64,000 nucleotides of DNA. Origin: Listeria ilorinensis. GTDB taxonomy: Bacteria; Bacillota; Bacilli; Lactobacillales; Listeriaceae. Shown piece by piece: positions 31,817-40,681 of the stretch. The stretch is from positions 23,462-87,461 of the forward strand of contig NZ_CAJYCN010000014.1 of the NCBI RefSeq assembly GCF_913566895.1, read 5' to 3'. Position numbers and translations under genes: made by a program. Positions within the stretch are counted from its first letter, which is position 1. Every line of letters begins with the position of its first letter. The notes under the pieces were generated by a model. That model saw only the letters and a program-made list of their open reading frames with translations. It did no database searches and was not told the origin of the DNA.

Positions 31817-32482
31817 TTAGCGTTTGTCGACGGCTTTTGTGATCAAGTCGCCAATGATTTGGAAGATAAAGACGATCACCAAAATAATGATAGTCGATAC
31901 AAGTGTCACATCTGGTTGATTACGTTGGAAGCCTTCCAGATAAGCAGCATTCCCCAAGCCACCCGCCCCGATGACACCAGCCATTGCGGTAAAACCGACC
32001 AATGAGATGGCTGTTACAGTGATACCTGATACGATAGCTGGAAGGGCTTCTGGAATCAAGACTTTCCATACGATTGAAAAAAGATTTGCTCCCATAGACC
32101 GAGCGGCTTCAATAACGCCTTTATCCACTTCACGAAAAGCAATTTCGACCATTCTGGCATAGAACGGCGCTGCCGAAATGATCAGTGCGGGCAGTGCTGC
32201 CTTTGGTCCAATGATGGTACCAACAAGCGTTTTAGTCATTGGAAGAAGCAGAACGATCAGGATGATAAACGGGATGGAACGGAATACATTGACGAGGATT
32301 GCTGTTATCCAGTAAAGGACTTTAGCACCTCTGCCCGCTTTGCGATTAGAAAGAAACAGTAGTAGTCCTAGCAAGATTCCCAGTACAAAAACAGCAACAA
32401 GTGAAATCAATGTCATATACAGAGTTTCCTCTGTGTAAGTCCACATCATATCCCAATCGACATTTGGAAAAAGTGTGCTCAT
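31817..32482 (-). CDS. metI: Methionine ABC transporter permease
   Basis: A 221-aa, five-helix permease. The EAA coupling motif is EAARSMGANLFSIVWKVLIP (about 140). The start overlaps the end of metN by 4 bp. Typical MetI length and pattern. Confidence 0.95.
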   Translation of the reverse strand: MSTLFPNVDWDMMWTYTEETLYMTLISLVAVFVLGILLGLLLFLSNRKAGRGAKVLYWITAILVNVFRSIPFIILIVLLLPMTKTLVGTIIGPKAALPALIISAAPFYARMVEIAFREVDKGVIEAARSMGANLFSIVWKVLIPEALPAIVSGITVTAISLVGFTAMAGVIGAGGLGNAAYLEGFQRNQPDVTLVSTIIILVIVFIFQIIGDLITKAVDKR

Positions 32483-33501
32483 CCTTCAATCACCTCCGTT
32501 TCAACTTGCAACTCGCGGAGATGAGTGATTGCATCTGTAATCTGCTGATCAGTGCCCTGGATTTGTACATAAAGCGTTCCGTAAGCACCATTTTGCGTTT
32601 GCGTCAGGCTGCCGTGCAGAACATTTAACAATACGCCGTTTTTCTGGGCAACTTGTGAAATGATTGGCTGGGTGGCATTTTCACTCATAAAGAGCAGTTT
32701 GACAATTTTGCCGTCTTGATAGTTCTTAAGCAGCAAATGGATCAACTCTTCCGTTTCATCAGATTCCGTGACCTGACGCACGAAGCGTTTTGTGACCTGC
32801 GCTTTCGGATGTTTGAAAACTTCAAGCACATTGCCAAGCTCAACGACCTTCCCGGCTTCCATAACAGCGACGCGCTTGCAAATTTTACGAATGACATGCA
32901 TTTCATGGGTGATGACAATGATCGTTAAATTCAGTCGCTGATTAATGTCAAGCAACAGATCCAATACTTCATCGGTCGTCTGAGGATCAAGTGCTGATGT
33001 TGCTTCATCACAAAGCAAGACAGTTGGATCATTAGCGAGTGCTCGTGCTATGCCGACCCGCTGCTTCTGACCACCACTTAGTTCAGACGGATAGGCATCT
33101 TCTTTTCCTGAGAGGCCGACCAGACCAATCAGTTCATTGACGCGTTCCTTTCTTTTTTCTTTAGGAACACCTGCAATTTCAAGTGGAAAGGAGATATTCT
33201 CAAAAACCGTCCGCGACCATAGCAGATTAAAATGTTGAAAAATCATGCCGATTTTTTGGCGAGCTTTACGAAGTTCTCTACCACGAATCTGGCTGATTGT
33301 ACGCTCACCAACTTTAACGATACCTTCTGATGGCAATTCCAGTCCATTGAACATTCGGATCAAACTGCTTTTTCCGGCGCCTGAATAACCAACTACGCCA
33401 AATATTTCACCGGGCTCAATCGTCAGACTGACATCATCAACTGCGCGTACTTTCTTTTTGCCAGATGTATAATCTTTGATGACATTTTGTAAAGTAATCA
33501 T
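32479..33501 (-). CDS. metN: Methionine ABC transporter ATP-binding protein with NIL domain
   Basis: A protein of 340 aa. Walker A GYSGAGKSSLIR, signature LSGGQKQRVGIARAL, Walker B VLLCDEATSALDP. The C-terminal NIL domain (about 260-340, ending LRELQVETEVI) is the methionine sensor that trans-inhibits the transporter. The ATG at 33501 follows GTGAGG. The longer in-frame form reads back into the riboswitch terminator and is rejected. Under the S-box at 33545-33707. Confidence 0.95.
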   Translation of the reverse strand: MITLQNVIKDYTSGKKKVRAVDDVSLTIEPGEIFGVVGYSGAGKSSLIRMFNGLELPSEGIVKVGERTISQIRGRELRKARQKIGMIFQHFNLLWSRTVFENISFPLEIAGVPKEKRKERVNELIGLVGLSGKEDAYPSELSGGQKQRVGIARALANDPTVLLCDEATSALDPQTTDEVLDLLLDINQRLNLTIIVITHEMHVIRKICKRVAVMEAGKVVELGNVLEVFKHPKAQVTKRFVRQVTESDETEELIHLLLKNYQDGKIVKLLFMSENATQPIISQVAQKNGVLLNVLHGSLTQTQNGAYGTLYVQIQGTDQQITDAITHLRELQVETEVIEG

Positions 33502-33544
33502 TGCTTCCTCACCTTTTTCTTCAAATTCTGTCGGATAAGCGAAT

Positions 33545-33578
33545 AAAAAAAGCCTCTCTGCTTCATGAGCAGAAAGGC
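33545..33578 (-). terminator. S-box terminator upstream of metN
   Basis: GCCTTTCTGC/GCAGAGAGGC stem (33552-33578) with a T7 run on the minus strand. This is the expression platform of the riboswitch. Confidence 0.93.
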
Positions 33579-33600
33579 ACCACATTTAAGGATTCACTCT

Positions 33601-33707
33601 CTTCTCATCTTTCAGAACGATTGTCCTGCATGATTTAGCACCTTAAGTATCCACTTAGGTTGCTGGGCTTCACTGGGCATGTTCCCTCAGCCGCTCTTGA
33701 TAAGAAT
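33601..33707 (-). promoter_or_regulatory. SAM-I (S-box) riboswitch upstream of metNIQ
   Basis: On the minus strand: TTCTTATCAAGAGCGGCTGA, GGGA, CCAGTGAAGCCCAGCAACC, a GGTGCTAAATC element and GAAAGATGAGAA closing P1. All S-box core elements are present. High SAM ends transcription before metN. Confidence 0.96.
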
Positions 33708-33740
33708 TCACATTATAAGGATTTAGTATCCTGTTTTTTT

Positions 33741-33769
33741 ATATTACATGGGCATCTGTGTTTTGTCAA
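33741..33769 (-). promoter_or_regulatory. Promoter of the metNIQ riboswitch transcript
   Basis: TTGACA (33764-33769), a 17-bp spacer and TAATAT (33741-33746) on the minus strand, 35 bp before the aptamer. Confidence 0.7.
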
Positions 33770-33780
33770 CAAACAAATAT

Positions 33781-33975
33781 TTAGTTATTAAAAGAAATCA
33801 AGTGACATAGACTACATTCTTTGTCAGCAGAGGTACTCATTTCCATAACCTGCCAGATCGGCTGGATTTTATTATGACTATCTAGAAACTGAGGACCAAT
33901 CAAATAAGTGACAAAGAAAAATGCAAGTACGGTCAAGCAAGCAACAACAATCACTATTTTACTCTTTTTTGTCAT
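33781..33975 (-). CDS. Small membrane protein downstream of cesRK (Lmo2420-like)
   Basis: A protein of 64 aa. A Lys-rich start (TKKSKI), one membrane helix (VIVVACLTVLAFFFVTYLIG), and a short outer tail with a CxxC pair, ECSLCHLISF. AGGAGGAG sits 8 bp upstream. In L. monocytogenes the gene following cesK (orf2420) is strongly induced by CesR on cell-wall stress, and this one has the same position and size class. Identity is by context. The CxxC could bind metal or form a disulfide. No known function. Confidence 0.75.
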   Translation of the reverse strand: MTKKSKIVIVVACLTVLAFFFVTYLIGPQFLDSHNKIQPIWQVMEMSTSADKECSLCHLISFNN

Positions 33976-34048
33976 TTTTTCTCCTCCCCGTATTTCTCTA
34001 TGTTAACTTGTTAAGATAAATGCACGAGAAAGAAAAGTTTAAGAAAAG

Positions 34049-35191
34049 TTAAAGATTAATTAATGGTAATTTGACGGTAAAAGTCGTTCGTCTGTTTTTG
34101 CTATCTGCTGTTACTAAGCCTCCGTGTTTTTCTACGATCGATTTGGCAATGGCCAGTCCCAGTCCTGTTCCGTTTGTTGTACGATTCTTGTCGACTTTGT
34201 AGAAACGGTCAAACAAATGCGGAAGATCAAGCGCCGGTATCTCTTCACCATAATTGCTGACATCAATGACTGCCCAATCGCCTTCACGCCGGGCATTAAT
34301 TTCGATCTGGCCACCTTCTTCTCCATAACGAAGGGCATTCGAGAAAAGATTTTCAAAGAGTCGCATGATCTGATTGCCATCACCGCTGACTAGCAAACTT
34401 TCTAACTGATAGTGTTCAACGACTTCTGTCCCTTTCTCTTGCGCAGAACGATCAAATTCGGCAACTAATTGACGAAGTAGCTCAATCATGTTTAACCGAT
34501 CATTCGCAAGCAAATATTCCGGACTTTCAAGCCTTGTATAGGAAAATAGATCATCAATCAGTTTATGCAAATGATTCGCTTTATCGTAGACTAGATCCGT
34601 ATAATAGCGTAGTTCAATCTCATCCCGGTAACGATCTTCATGGATGTAACTCAAGTAACCTAAGATCGATGTGAGCGGAGTTCGTAAATCGTGCGACACA
34701 TTGGTAATCAGATCATTCTTTGCTTGTTGTGCTCGCTGCTCCTGCACCATCAGATTCTTTTGCCGTTCCCGCATTTTTTCTATATTTACTTCAAGTTCTC
34801 GAATTTCTGGTGCCAGACTTTCTGTATCTACCGGCTGGTCATTCCCTAGTGCTGAGTTAATGATCCGCAACTGCAGTTTCAAGTTGTGCTGCCGCATGAT
34901 CCGATAAAAGAAGTAAAAAACAAGCAATGCGATGGCAGCCAGCACCACGTACTTTATCGCAATAAAGAGCGGTGAAGCGACTGTATTTTGATACTTACCA
35001 TAACCGAACAGGTTAAAAAAGGCTTCACTTAGTCCACTCAGTACAACAGAATTCGTCATGATGTAGACCATCCATACATAAACGGTTTGAAGCACAGCCC
35101 AACTAATCAGCCAAGAGACGATAGCAAAAAACACAATCTGCCATGGTTTCATAACATGTGTGACATTTTTTATCCATCGATTAAACTTCAA
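34049..35191 (-). CDS. cesK: Sensor histidine kinase CesK
   Basis: A protein of 380 aa. Two N-terminal helices (about 18-45 and 72-95) flank a short outer loop, followed by a coiled region. The HisKA box is VSHDLRTPLTSILGYLSYI, with His near 167. The N box is LFSNALRYGEEGG, and the G boxes end with GTGLGLAIAKSIVEKHGG. The start overlaps the cesR stop by 11 bp. Order CesR-CesK-small protein matches the Listeria cesRK locus (lmo2422-2420, recalled), which senses beta-lactams and other cell-envelope stress. Confidence 0.88.
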   Translation of the reverse strand: MKFNRWIKNVTHVMKPWQIVFFAIVSWLISWAVLQTVYVWMVYIMTNSVVLSGLSEAFFNLFGYGKYQNTVASPLFIAIKYVVLAAIALLVFYFFYRIMRQHNLKLQLRIINSALGNDQPVDTESLAPEIRELEVNIEKMRERQKNLMVQEQRAQQAKNDLITNVSHDLRTPLTSILGYLSYIHEDRYRDEIELRYYTDLVYDKANHLHKLIDDLFSYTRLESPEYLLANDRLNMIELLRQLVAEFDRSAQEKGTEVVEHYQLESLLVSGDGNQIMRLFENLFSNALRYGEEGGQIEINARREGDWAVIDVSNYGEEIPALDLPHLFDRFYKVDKNRTTNGTGLGLAIAKSIVEKHGGLVTADSKNRRTTFTVKLPLINL

Positions 35192-35873
35192 TTTTATAGC
35201 CTACTCCCCAAATGGTCTTGATCACATTCTCGCCGCCCATTGCATCACGCAATTTATCACGCAAATTGCTGATATGGACCATGACTGTCTTGCTGGCCCC
35301 GAATGCTTTTTCCTGCCAAATTTTTTCAAAAATATATTCTGAACTGAAAACACGTCCCGGTTCGCTAGCAAGTAGGAACAAAATATCAAATTCAGAAGTT
35401 GTCAAATGTAACTCTTTCTGATTGACTGTTACAATATGCTGATCCCGATCCACTACGATTGGCCCAATGACAAGCGTGTCAGATGTTGAGATTTCACTTG
35501 ATTTCATTAGTTGCATACGGCGCAAAATAGCTTTGACTCGTACAGACAATTCAAGCGGATTAAATGGCTTCACCATGTAATCATCAGCTCCCGTCAAGAG
35601 CCCCATAATCTTATCATTATCTTCTGCTTTCGCACTCAGCATTAGAATCGGCGTATTGATTCCGGCACTGCGCATTTTTTTACATACTTCAAGCCCGTCC
35701 ATTTCTGGCATCATGATATCTAAAATAACCAGCGAGAGATCTTGTTCCTGAGCAATCGCCCAAGCCTTGGCGCCATCATATGCCTGAAAAATCTCATAAC
35801 CTTCGTTTTGAAGATAGAGTTTTACTAAATCTACAATTTCTTTATCGTCATCCGCGATTAAAATAGAGGTCAT
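35181..35873 (-). CDS. cesR: Response regulator CesR (OmpR/PhoB family)
   Basis: A protein of 230 aa. Receiver domain with IADDDKEIVDLV and the phospho-Asp in VILDIMMPEMDG (about 52), with MLSAKAED and MVKPFNPLEL following. A C-terminal winged helix (about 130-228) has TSEFDILFLLASEPGRVFS and VMVHISNLRDKL. Full length for the family. Pairs with CesK. Confidence 0.9.
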   Translation of the reverse strand: MTSILIADDDKEIVDLVKLYLQNEGYEIFQAYDGAKAWAIAQEQDLSLVILDIMMPEMDGLEVCKKMRSAGINTPILMLSAKAEDNDKIMGLLTGADDYMVKPFNPLELSVRVKAILRRMQLMKSSEISTSDTLVIGPIVVDRDQHIVTVNQKELHLTTSEFDILFLLASEPGRVFSSEYIFEKIWQEKAFGASKTVMVHISNLRDKLRDAMGGENVIKTIWGVGYKIEV

Positions 35874-35924
35874 TTTACTATTTCCTTTCCGCTGTGTTTT
35901 TATTTATTGTACCATTCCATAAAA

Positions 35925-35955
35925 CAAAAAAGAAATCCGTTTCCAGACTTCTTTA
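35925..35955 (-). terminator. Terminator between the CDF gene and cesR
   Basis: AAGAAGTC/GATTTCTT stem (35930-35937 with 35946-35953), then T6 on the minus strand. It ends the cation transporter transcript just before cesR. Confidence 0.75.
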
Positions 35956-35962
35956 AAATAAA

Positions 35963-36841
35963 TTAAACATTCCTTAGATAAACACGTTCTTCTTCCGGTT
36001 CAAGGTGTATTAACACGTGCGCTTTCGCATAATACCGACTGATTTCACTCTCGATTTCATCGCAAAGATGGTGTGCTTTTTCAATTGTTAGTTCAGATGG
36101 TACAACTAGATGAAAGTCGATATATTCTTCTGCGCCGGCTCGTCTGGTACGAAAATCATGGAATTCAATAAATGCTTCTTTATGCGCCAGAATGATCCGC
36201 TTGATTTCTTCTTCTTCTTTACGTGAAAGTCGTTCATCCATCAATGGTGGGAATGATTCTTTCAGCAACTTCCAAGCTTCGAACATAATATAAATCGCAG
36301 TCATAATCGCAATCACTGGGTCAAGCCAAAGCCAACCGGTCAAATGGACAAGCAGTAGACTGGCGGCAATACCGAGCGATGTAAAGACATCAGTAAATAA
36401 GTGAAGGGCGTTCGATTTCATTGCAACAGAATTGGCTTTTTCAGCTGCTCGATTAATGATACGCGAGATAATGATATTGATGAGTGCACCAAATAGCATC
36501 ACAGCGATCCCTAGTGCTGGAAACTTAATTTCATGAGGATTTGTAAATTTATTGATCGATTCAATGATAATCCAGATACCTGCTACAAAAATTAGCAATG
36601 TCTCAATCGTTCCAGCAATATTTTCTGCTTTCCCATGTCCATAGGGATGATCTTCATCTGCTGGACGCTCAGCAATTCGAATTGAAAAAAAAGTAATGAC
36701 AGAAGCAAAAAAATCCATTGATGAATGGATTCCTTCTGAAATAACAGCTACCGACCCTGTTAAAAAACCAACTACCAATTTTAAAACAACGATACAAAAA
36801 TTACTGATAACTGAAAGAATGGTTAGATTTGTGTGATTCAT
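35963..36841 (-). CDS. Cation diffusion facilitator (CDF) transporter
   Basis: A 292-aa protein with six membrane helices and a C-terminal cytosolic domain (about 205-290). The paired metal motifs are HSSMDFFAS (helix 2) and HLFTDVFTS (helix 5). HPYGHGKAENIAG is a family mark. It exports divalent metal by proton exchange. The second motif 'HxxxD' fits the Zn/Fe/Mn groups, but specificity cannot be fixed. Upstream of cesR, with its own terminator. Confidence 0.92.
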   Translation of the reverse strand: MNHTNLTILSVISNFCIVVLKLVVGFLTGSVAVISEGIHSSMDFFASVITFFSIRIAERPADEDHPYGHGKAENIAGTIETLLIFVAGIWIIIESINKFTNPHEIKFPALGIAVMLFGALINIIISRIINRAAEKANSVAMKSNALHLFTDVFTSLGIAASLLLVHLTGWLWLDPVIAIMTAIYIMFEAWKLLKESFPPLMDERLSRKEEEEIKRIILAHKEAFIEFHDFRTRRAGAEEYIDFHLVVPSELTIEKAHHLCDEIESEISRYYAKAHVLIHLEPEEERVYLRNV

Positions 36842-37009
36842 TTTAAATGCCCCCGTTTTAACGCTTTATGATGCAAATATGTATAAGAATTTTAACGCCT
36901 GAATTATCTTATCATATCAACGTTATATGAGTCTATAGCAACCTTTTTAGAAATATGCAGGTCTATATCGGAAGTGAAAAATTTTTGCACTACACCAAAA
37001 TCCACATAT

Positions 37010-37315
37010 CTATTTTGAGGTAACAAATTCAAAAATACTTGTGACATTGTTTAGCCCATAACTGACTTTTTGAAAAGCTCCGTCCTGATACTTAAGTAGA
37101 GCGGGGACTGAACGAATATGATGCTTTTCAGCCACTTCCGGAAAAAAGTTCAGATCAGCCTTGGCAAAATGAAGTTCTGGCTTGGCTGCCTCCACAAATT
37201 CGATCAGCTGTCCAGCAAGCTGACAAACACCGCAAGTTGGTGTATAAAAATAGAGAATAAAATTTTGGTGTTCCGCAAGGTGTTGTTCAAATTCTTGTTT
37301 TTGCCAAATCTCCAT
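37010..37315 (-). CDS. Thioredoxin-like protein (YusE type)
   Basis: A 101-aa thioredoxin fold. Active site TPTCGVCQLAGQL (CGVC instead of CGPC) and the cis-Pro in IRSVPALLKY. Thioredoxin-like proteins of this type sit beside gcvH and an ArsC-like gene in B. subtilis (yusE-gcvH-yusI), as here. Cytosolic, with no signal peptide. The 168 bp after cation transporter and before this gene show nothing certain. Confidence 0.88.
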   Translation of the reverse strand: MEIWQKQEFEQHLAEHQNFILYFYTPTCGVCQLAGQLIEFVEAAKPELHFAKADLNFFPEVAEKHHIRSVPALLKYQDGAFQKVSYGLNNVTSIFEFVTSK

Positions 37316-37393
37316 GTTCCATCACTCCTTTTACAAAAATCTGAATTGCTTTCTTTCATACATGACCGGAGTTTTATTTTTTGCAGGCTCCAA

Positions 37394-37428
37394 TAAAAAG
37401 ATCGGCCACAACCAAGCAGCCGATCTTG
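37394..37428 (-). terminator. Terminator of gcvH
   Basis: AAGATCGGC/GCCGATCTT stem (37399-37407 with 37419-37427), with a TTTTTATT tail on the minus strand. Confidence 0.86.
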
Positions 37429-37441
37429 AAAAATCTTATTT

Positions 37442-37819
37442 TTAGTCGATCACTTTTTGATAATCATCAGCTGACAGAAGGGCTGCCACTTGTGCACTGT
37501 CTACTTCTTCTACTTTTAAAAGCCAGCCTTTATCATAAGGGTTGCTGTTCAACAGTTCTGGTGCATCTTCCAACTCAGAATTGATCTCTACAACTTTCCC
37601 GGTAATCGGTGCGTAAAAATCAGAAACAGTTTTAACAGATTCGATCGAACCAATGGAATCACCCTGTTCAATTGTATCACCAACCTCAGGCAGTTCGACA
37701 AATACGATATCGCCTAGTTGATCCTGCGCAAAGTCTGTAATTCCGATCAAATATGTACCGCCTTCTTCTTTTACCCACTCATGTTCTTCCGTATACACTA
37801 ATTCTTTTGGTAAACTCAT
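37442..37819 (-). CDS. gcvH: Glycine cleavage system H protein / lipoyl carrier
   Basis: A 125-aa H protein from the ATG at 37819 (AAGGAGG 9 bp upstream; 13 in-frame codons before it are rejected). Lipoyl Lys in [18 protein letters not shown] (about 63), and [12 protein letters not shown] at the start. No gcvT or gcvP is near. In Firmicutes, GcvH also passes lipoyl groups to the 2-oxoacid dehydrogenases, and the gcvH-ArsC-like pair agrees with that separate location. Confidence 0.96.
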   Translation of the reverse strand: MSLPKELVYTEEHEWVKEEGGTYLIGITDFAQDQLGDIVFVELPEVGDTIEQGDSIGSIESVKTVSDFYAPITGKVVEINSELEDAPELLNSNPYDKGWLLKVEEVDSAQVAALLSADDYQKVID

Positions 37820-37866
37820 CCTTATTTCCTCCTTTTTTACGCTTTGTATGTGGAACAAATGATGTT

Positions 37867-38220
37867 TTACTTCCAGTTTGATTCAAATTCACTTTCTTTA
37901 AAGCCAAGTGTTACCTTGCTGCCATCCGTTGTTAGCGGACGTTTGATGAGCATGCCATCAGATGCAAGAAGTGTAAAGGCTTCATCTTCTGACATTTGAT
38001 CGACTTTATCTTTTAGGCCCAATTCACGGTATTTGATACCGCTTGTATTAAAGAAACGACGAATCGGCAAGCCGCTGTTTTTCCAGAAAGCTTTCAATTC
38101 ATCTGCAGTAGGCGTTTCTTGAATCAAATCGATTTTATTGACTGCAATGTTATTTTCTTTCAACCATGCATCTGCTCGCTTGCAGGTTGTGCATTTTGGA
38201 TACCAGTAAAAGTTAATCAT
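37867..38220 (-). CDS. ArsC/Spx-family protein (YusI type)
   Basis: A 117-aa thioredoxin-fold protein with the redox pair in [14 protein letters not shown] (CTTC at 10-13). The body is close to the family: [20 protein letters not shown], then [20 protein letters not shown]. The ATG at 38220 has GGGAG upstream. The 59 extra codons in the longer frame run through a terminator and are rejected. It lacks the C-terminal RNA-polymerase-binding part of Spx proper, so a reductase-like or regulatory role is open. Adjacent to gcvH as in B. subtilis. Confidence 0.88.
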   Translation of the reverse strand: MINFYWYPKCTTCKRADAWLKENNIAVNKIDLIQETPTADELKAFWKNSGLPIRRFFNTSGIKYRELGLKDKVDQMSEDEAFTLLASDGMLIKRPLTTDGSKVTLGFKESEFESNWK

Positions 38221-38357
38221 TTTGTTGCTCCCTTCAGCATGAATTCTACTTCTATCATAGTAGATTTTGCGAGAAAGTACAATTGGAAGCACTTTAAAAT
38301 GCAGGAAAACAGTGTATGTTAGAAAGGGATCCCAATAAGAACCTATCTTTCCTGCTA

Positions 38358-38391
38358 TTAAAAAACACAGATCAGTTTTCACCAATCTGTG
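38358..38391 (-). terminator. Terminator of rodA
   Basis: CACAGAT/ATCTGTG stem (38366-38372 with 38385-38391) with inner pairs, and a T run on the minus strand, 9 bp after the rodA stop. Confidence 0.88.
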
Positions 38392-38399
38392 CCTCATAA

Positions 38400-39575
38400 T
38401 TATTCTGAGAATTCCTGTTCCTTGATCGTGAACATCGACTTCTGGTAGTTGAATCGAATACCCAGCACGAGCCCTACAGCCATCATATTCCCGAGAAGGG
38501 CGCTCCCCCCATAACTGATAAACGGAAGTGGGATACCTGTGATAGGCAAGAGTCCAATATTCATGCCGACATTTTCAAGTACGTGGAACATGATCATCAT
38601 GACTACTCCAGTACAGATATACGAGTAGAACGGGATCTTGACATCCAAAGCCACACGAATAATTTGATAAATTAATAAGAAATAAAGGATGAGCAATAAG
38701 CTCGCACCGACAAAGCCAAAATCTCCGCCAATAACAGTGAAAATAAAGTCATTGTGGTTTTCCGGGATGGCGATGGCATTATAGCCGGCACCATTTCCTG
38801 TTACTTGACCAGAGCCGATTGCAGTCATTGCGCGAAGCACTTGATAGCCGCCGCCCTGTGGATCAGACTCCGGATTGATCCAAGTCGTAATCCGGTCAAA
38901 CTGGTAGGACTTAAAGCCAAGTTTAAGCAGCCAGTCCTGATGATAGATAACCATCCAGATCGCCGTTACACCGATTGCCGCAATAGATGTATACAGTGGT
39001 ACGATAATTTTCCAAGTGATACCGGAAATCAGAATCATCCCTACCATCACGGCAATGAAAACCAGTGTGGTCCCTAAGTCGGGTTGCAGCATGATTAGAA
39101 TCATCGGCGGAATCATAATACCAATAATTTTACCAAGCAAGACAAAATCTCGACCGACTGTATGAATCTGGTACCTTTTATTATGTTCCATAATCACTTT
39201 TGCTAAGACAATAATCATGATTACTTTCACGATCTCAGATGGTTGAAGGCTTCCTAAAAATGGAATCTCAATCCAACTCTTGGCACCTTTGATTTCCGAT
39301 CCGAAAAGTAGTACAAAAACGAGCATGGCAAGCCCTAGCGCATAAAAGTAATACGCCCATTTGGTCAGCTTTTCATAGTCGAACTGCATAACGACAACAA
39401 TGGCAAATGAACTAATGACCCACCAAATCGCTTGTTTGATAACAAAATTGGCATCATATTGCTCATTGGTCAACTGCGCGCTGTAAATCGATATAAGGCT
39501 GATGATACAAAGAATCATGAGAGACAGTATGATTCCATAGTCAATCCGTCCTGTTAATTTATTCTGTTGGTTCAT
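38400..39575 (-). CDS. rodA: RodA-type SEDS peptidoglycan glycosyltransferase
   Basis: A 391-aa protein with ten membrane helices. SEDS-family motifs: KGAKSWIEIPFLGSLQPSEI, LQPDLGTTLVF (with the catalytic Asp region), and ENVGMNIGLLPITGIPLPFI then SYGGSALLGN. It polymerises glycan strands for cell elongation together with a class B PBP. The short N-terminus and 'GYQVLRAMTAIGSGQV' favour RodA over FtsW. L. monocytogenes has two tandem rodA genes here (lmo2427-2428, recalled). Only one is present in this window. A long structured leader precedes it. Confidence 0.93.
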   Translation of the reverse strand: MNQQNKLTGRIDYGIILSLMILCIISLISIYSAQLTNEQYDANFVIKQAIWWVISSFAIVVVMQFDYEKLTKWAYYFYALGLAMLVFVLLFGSEIKGAKSWIEIPFLGSLQPSEIVKVIMIIVLAKVIMEHNKRYQIHTVGRDFVLLGKIIGIMIPPMILIMLQPDLGTTLVFIAVMVGMILISGITWKIIVPLYTSIAAIGVTAIWMVIYHQDWLLKLGFKSYQFDRITTWINPESDPQGGGYQVLRAMTAIGSGQVTGNGAGYNAIAIPENHNDFIFTVIGGDFGFVGASLLLILYFLLIYQIIRVALDVKIPFYSYICTGVVMMIMFHVLENVGMNIGLLPITGIPLPFISYGGSALLGNMMAVGLVLGIRFNYQKSMFTIKEQEFSE

Positions 39576-39582
39576 TTTATAA

Positions 39583-39832
39583 TACGCTCCTTACTGATTG
39601 GCCTAACAACACGGTTTCTCTTTCCTCCGTGACACCTTGTTCGTTCCTCCAAGCAGCTAAGCAAAAATACAGGGCCTTTCATCTGCCTTGCCTTTTCACC
39701 ACTTACTTTTTGTGCATTTTGCCAAAAAGCGAAATTCCCCTGTAGCTGATGAGTAGAGGCGGCTGTTCCCGCTTAAATCTCGTGGGTTCAGTCAAAAATA
39801 ATCTGACTTTAGTTGTGAAACATTTTTCGCCT
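39583..39832 (-). ncRNA. Long structured 5' leader of rodA, class unknown
   Basis: From a TATAAT at 39839-39844 (minus strand) to the rodA ribosome site runs a leader of about 250 nt, richer in G+C than other gaps here. Visible pairings: AGTCA/TGACT (39790-39808), GCGG/CCGC (39759-39772), CTTTTTG/CAAAAAG (about 39707-39730), CACGG/CCGTG (about 39610-39631). There is also a long-range CAGCTA+CAGGG (39737-39747) with CCCTG (39670-39674) and TAGCTG (about 39654-39659). No terminator precedes rodA, so control, if any, would be translational. I tested it by eye against SAM, ydaO, M-box, T-box, FMN, lysine and cobalamin classes without a match. Confidence 0.5.
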
Positions 39833-39883
39833 TGTACTATTATAATAAAGTTTTCACTCGATAGGAAGCTTTTTCACTAAATT

Positions 39884-40681
39884 CTAATCTAAATTATCAA
39901 ATCGAGTCGACGCGATGGGTTCAATTCGAAGCTTGCCCCCCACCTCTGTCAATTCTGCCTGTATATGGAAAATCCTCTGAAGTAGTGTCTCTGTCAACAC
40001 TTCATGCGGCGAACCGGTTTGAACTAGCTTACCGTCTGCACAAGTTACAATATAGTCGCTGTATCGGGCCGCCTGATTCAAATCATGTAGCACAAGCAAA
40101 ATCGTTAAACCGTACTCAGCATTTAGTTTCTTCAAAAGCTCGAGCAGTTCCAGCTGATGGGCAATATCCAAATAAGTCGTTGGTTCATCCAGTAACAGAA
40201 TGGGCGTTTTTTGAGCCAAAGCCATAGCTAGCCAAGCACGCTGTCTTTCACCACCAGACAAGGCGTGCAGTGGTCTGAAAGCCAATTCAGCCAAATTAGT
40301 CACATGAAGGGCCCAGTTGATAACTGTCTCATCTTCCTCGCTGATCCGCCCCAGCCATTTTTTATGCGGCAGACGTCCATAGGCCACCAAGTCGCGCGTC
40401 ACAACATCCAGCATGCCGTCCGGACTTTGAGCAAGCATGGTCATCTCCTGTGCCAGTTCCTTTGGCGAGTAATCCGTCAGAAGCTGTCCCTTCAACCAGA
40501 CTTCTCCCTGATCTGGCTTCAAAAGATGCATGATCAACCGCAGGAGTGTCGATTTGCCAGAGCCGTTCGGGCCGATCAGCGTGGTGATTTTTCCTTCTGG
40601 GATCGCTAAATCGATTTTTTCTAAAGTAAAATCTTTCTTTCGAGCAAAATGGATATTTTTCAATTCAATAATGGGCTTCAT
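39884..40681 (-). CDS. hupC: Haem/siderophore ABC transporter ATP-binding protein (HupC-like)
   Basis: A 265-aa FecE/BtuD-type ATPase. Walker A GPNGSGKSTLLRL, signature ALSGGERQRAWLAMAL, Walker B ILLLDEPTTYLDIAHQ. The ATG at 40679-40681 overlaps the permease stop as ATGA. The longer frame lies inside the permease and is rejected. The order binding protein-permease-ATPase next to rodA matches Listeria hupDGC (lmo2431-2429, recalled). That system takes up haemin, but substrate identity is by context only. Confidence 0.88.
   Translation of the reverse strand: MKPIIELKNIHFARKKDFTLEKIDLAIPEGKITTLIGPNGSGKSTLLRLIMHLLKPDQGEVWLKGQLLTDYSPKELAQEMTMLAQSPDGMLDVVTRDLVAYGRLPHKKWLGRISEEDETVINWALHVTNLAELAFRPLHALSGGERQRAWLAMALAQKTPILLLDEPTTYLDIAHQLELLELLKKLNAEYGLTILLVLHDLNQAARYSDYIVTCADGKLVQTGSPHEVLTETLLQRIFHIQAELTEVGGKLRIEPIASTRFDNLD

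Noticed and set aside
39576..39883. rodA leader as a known riboswitch, 6S RNA, RNase P RNA or tmRNA
   Set aside because: I compared conserved core motifs of SAM, ydaO, M-box, T-box, FMN, lysine, cobalamin, glmS, SRP and 6S by eye. None matched.
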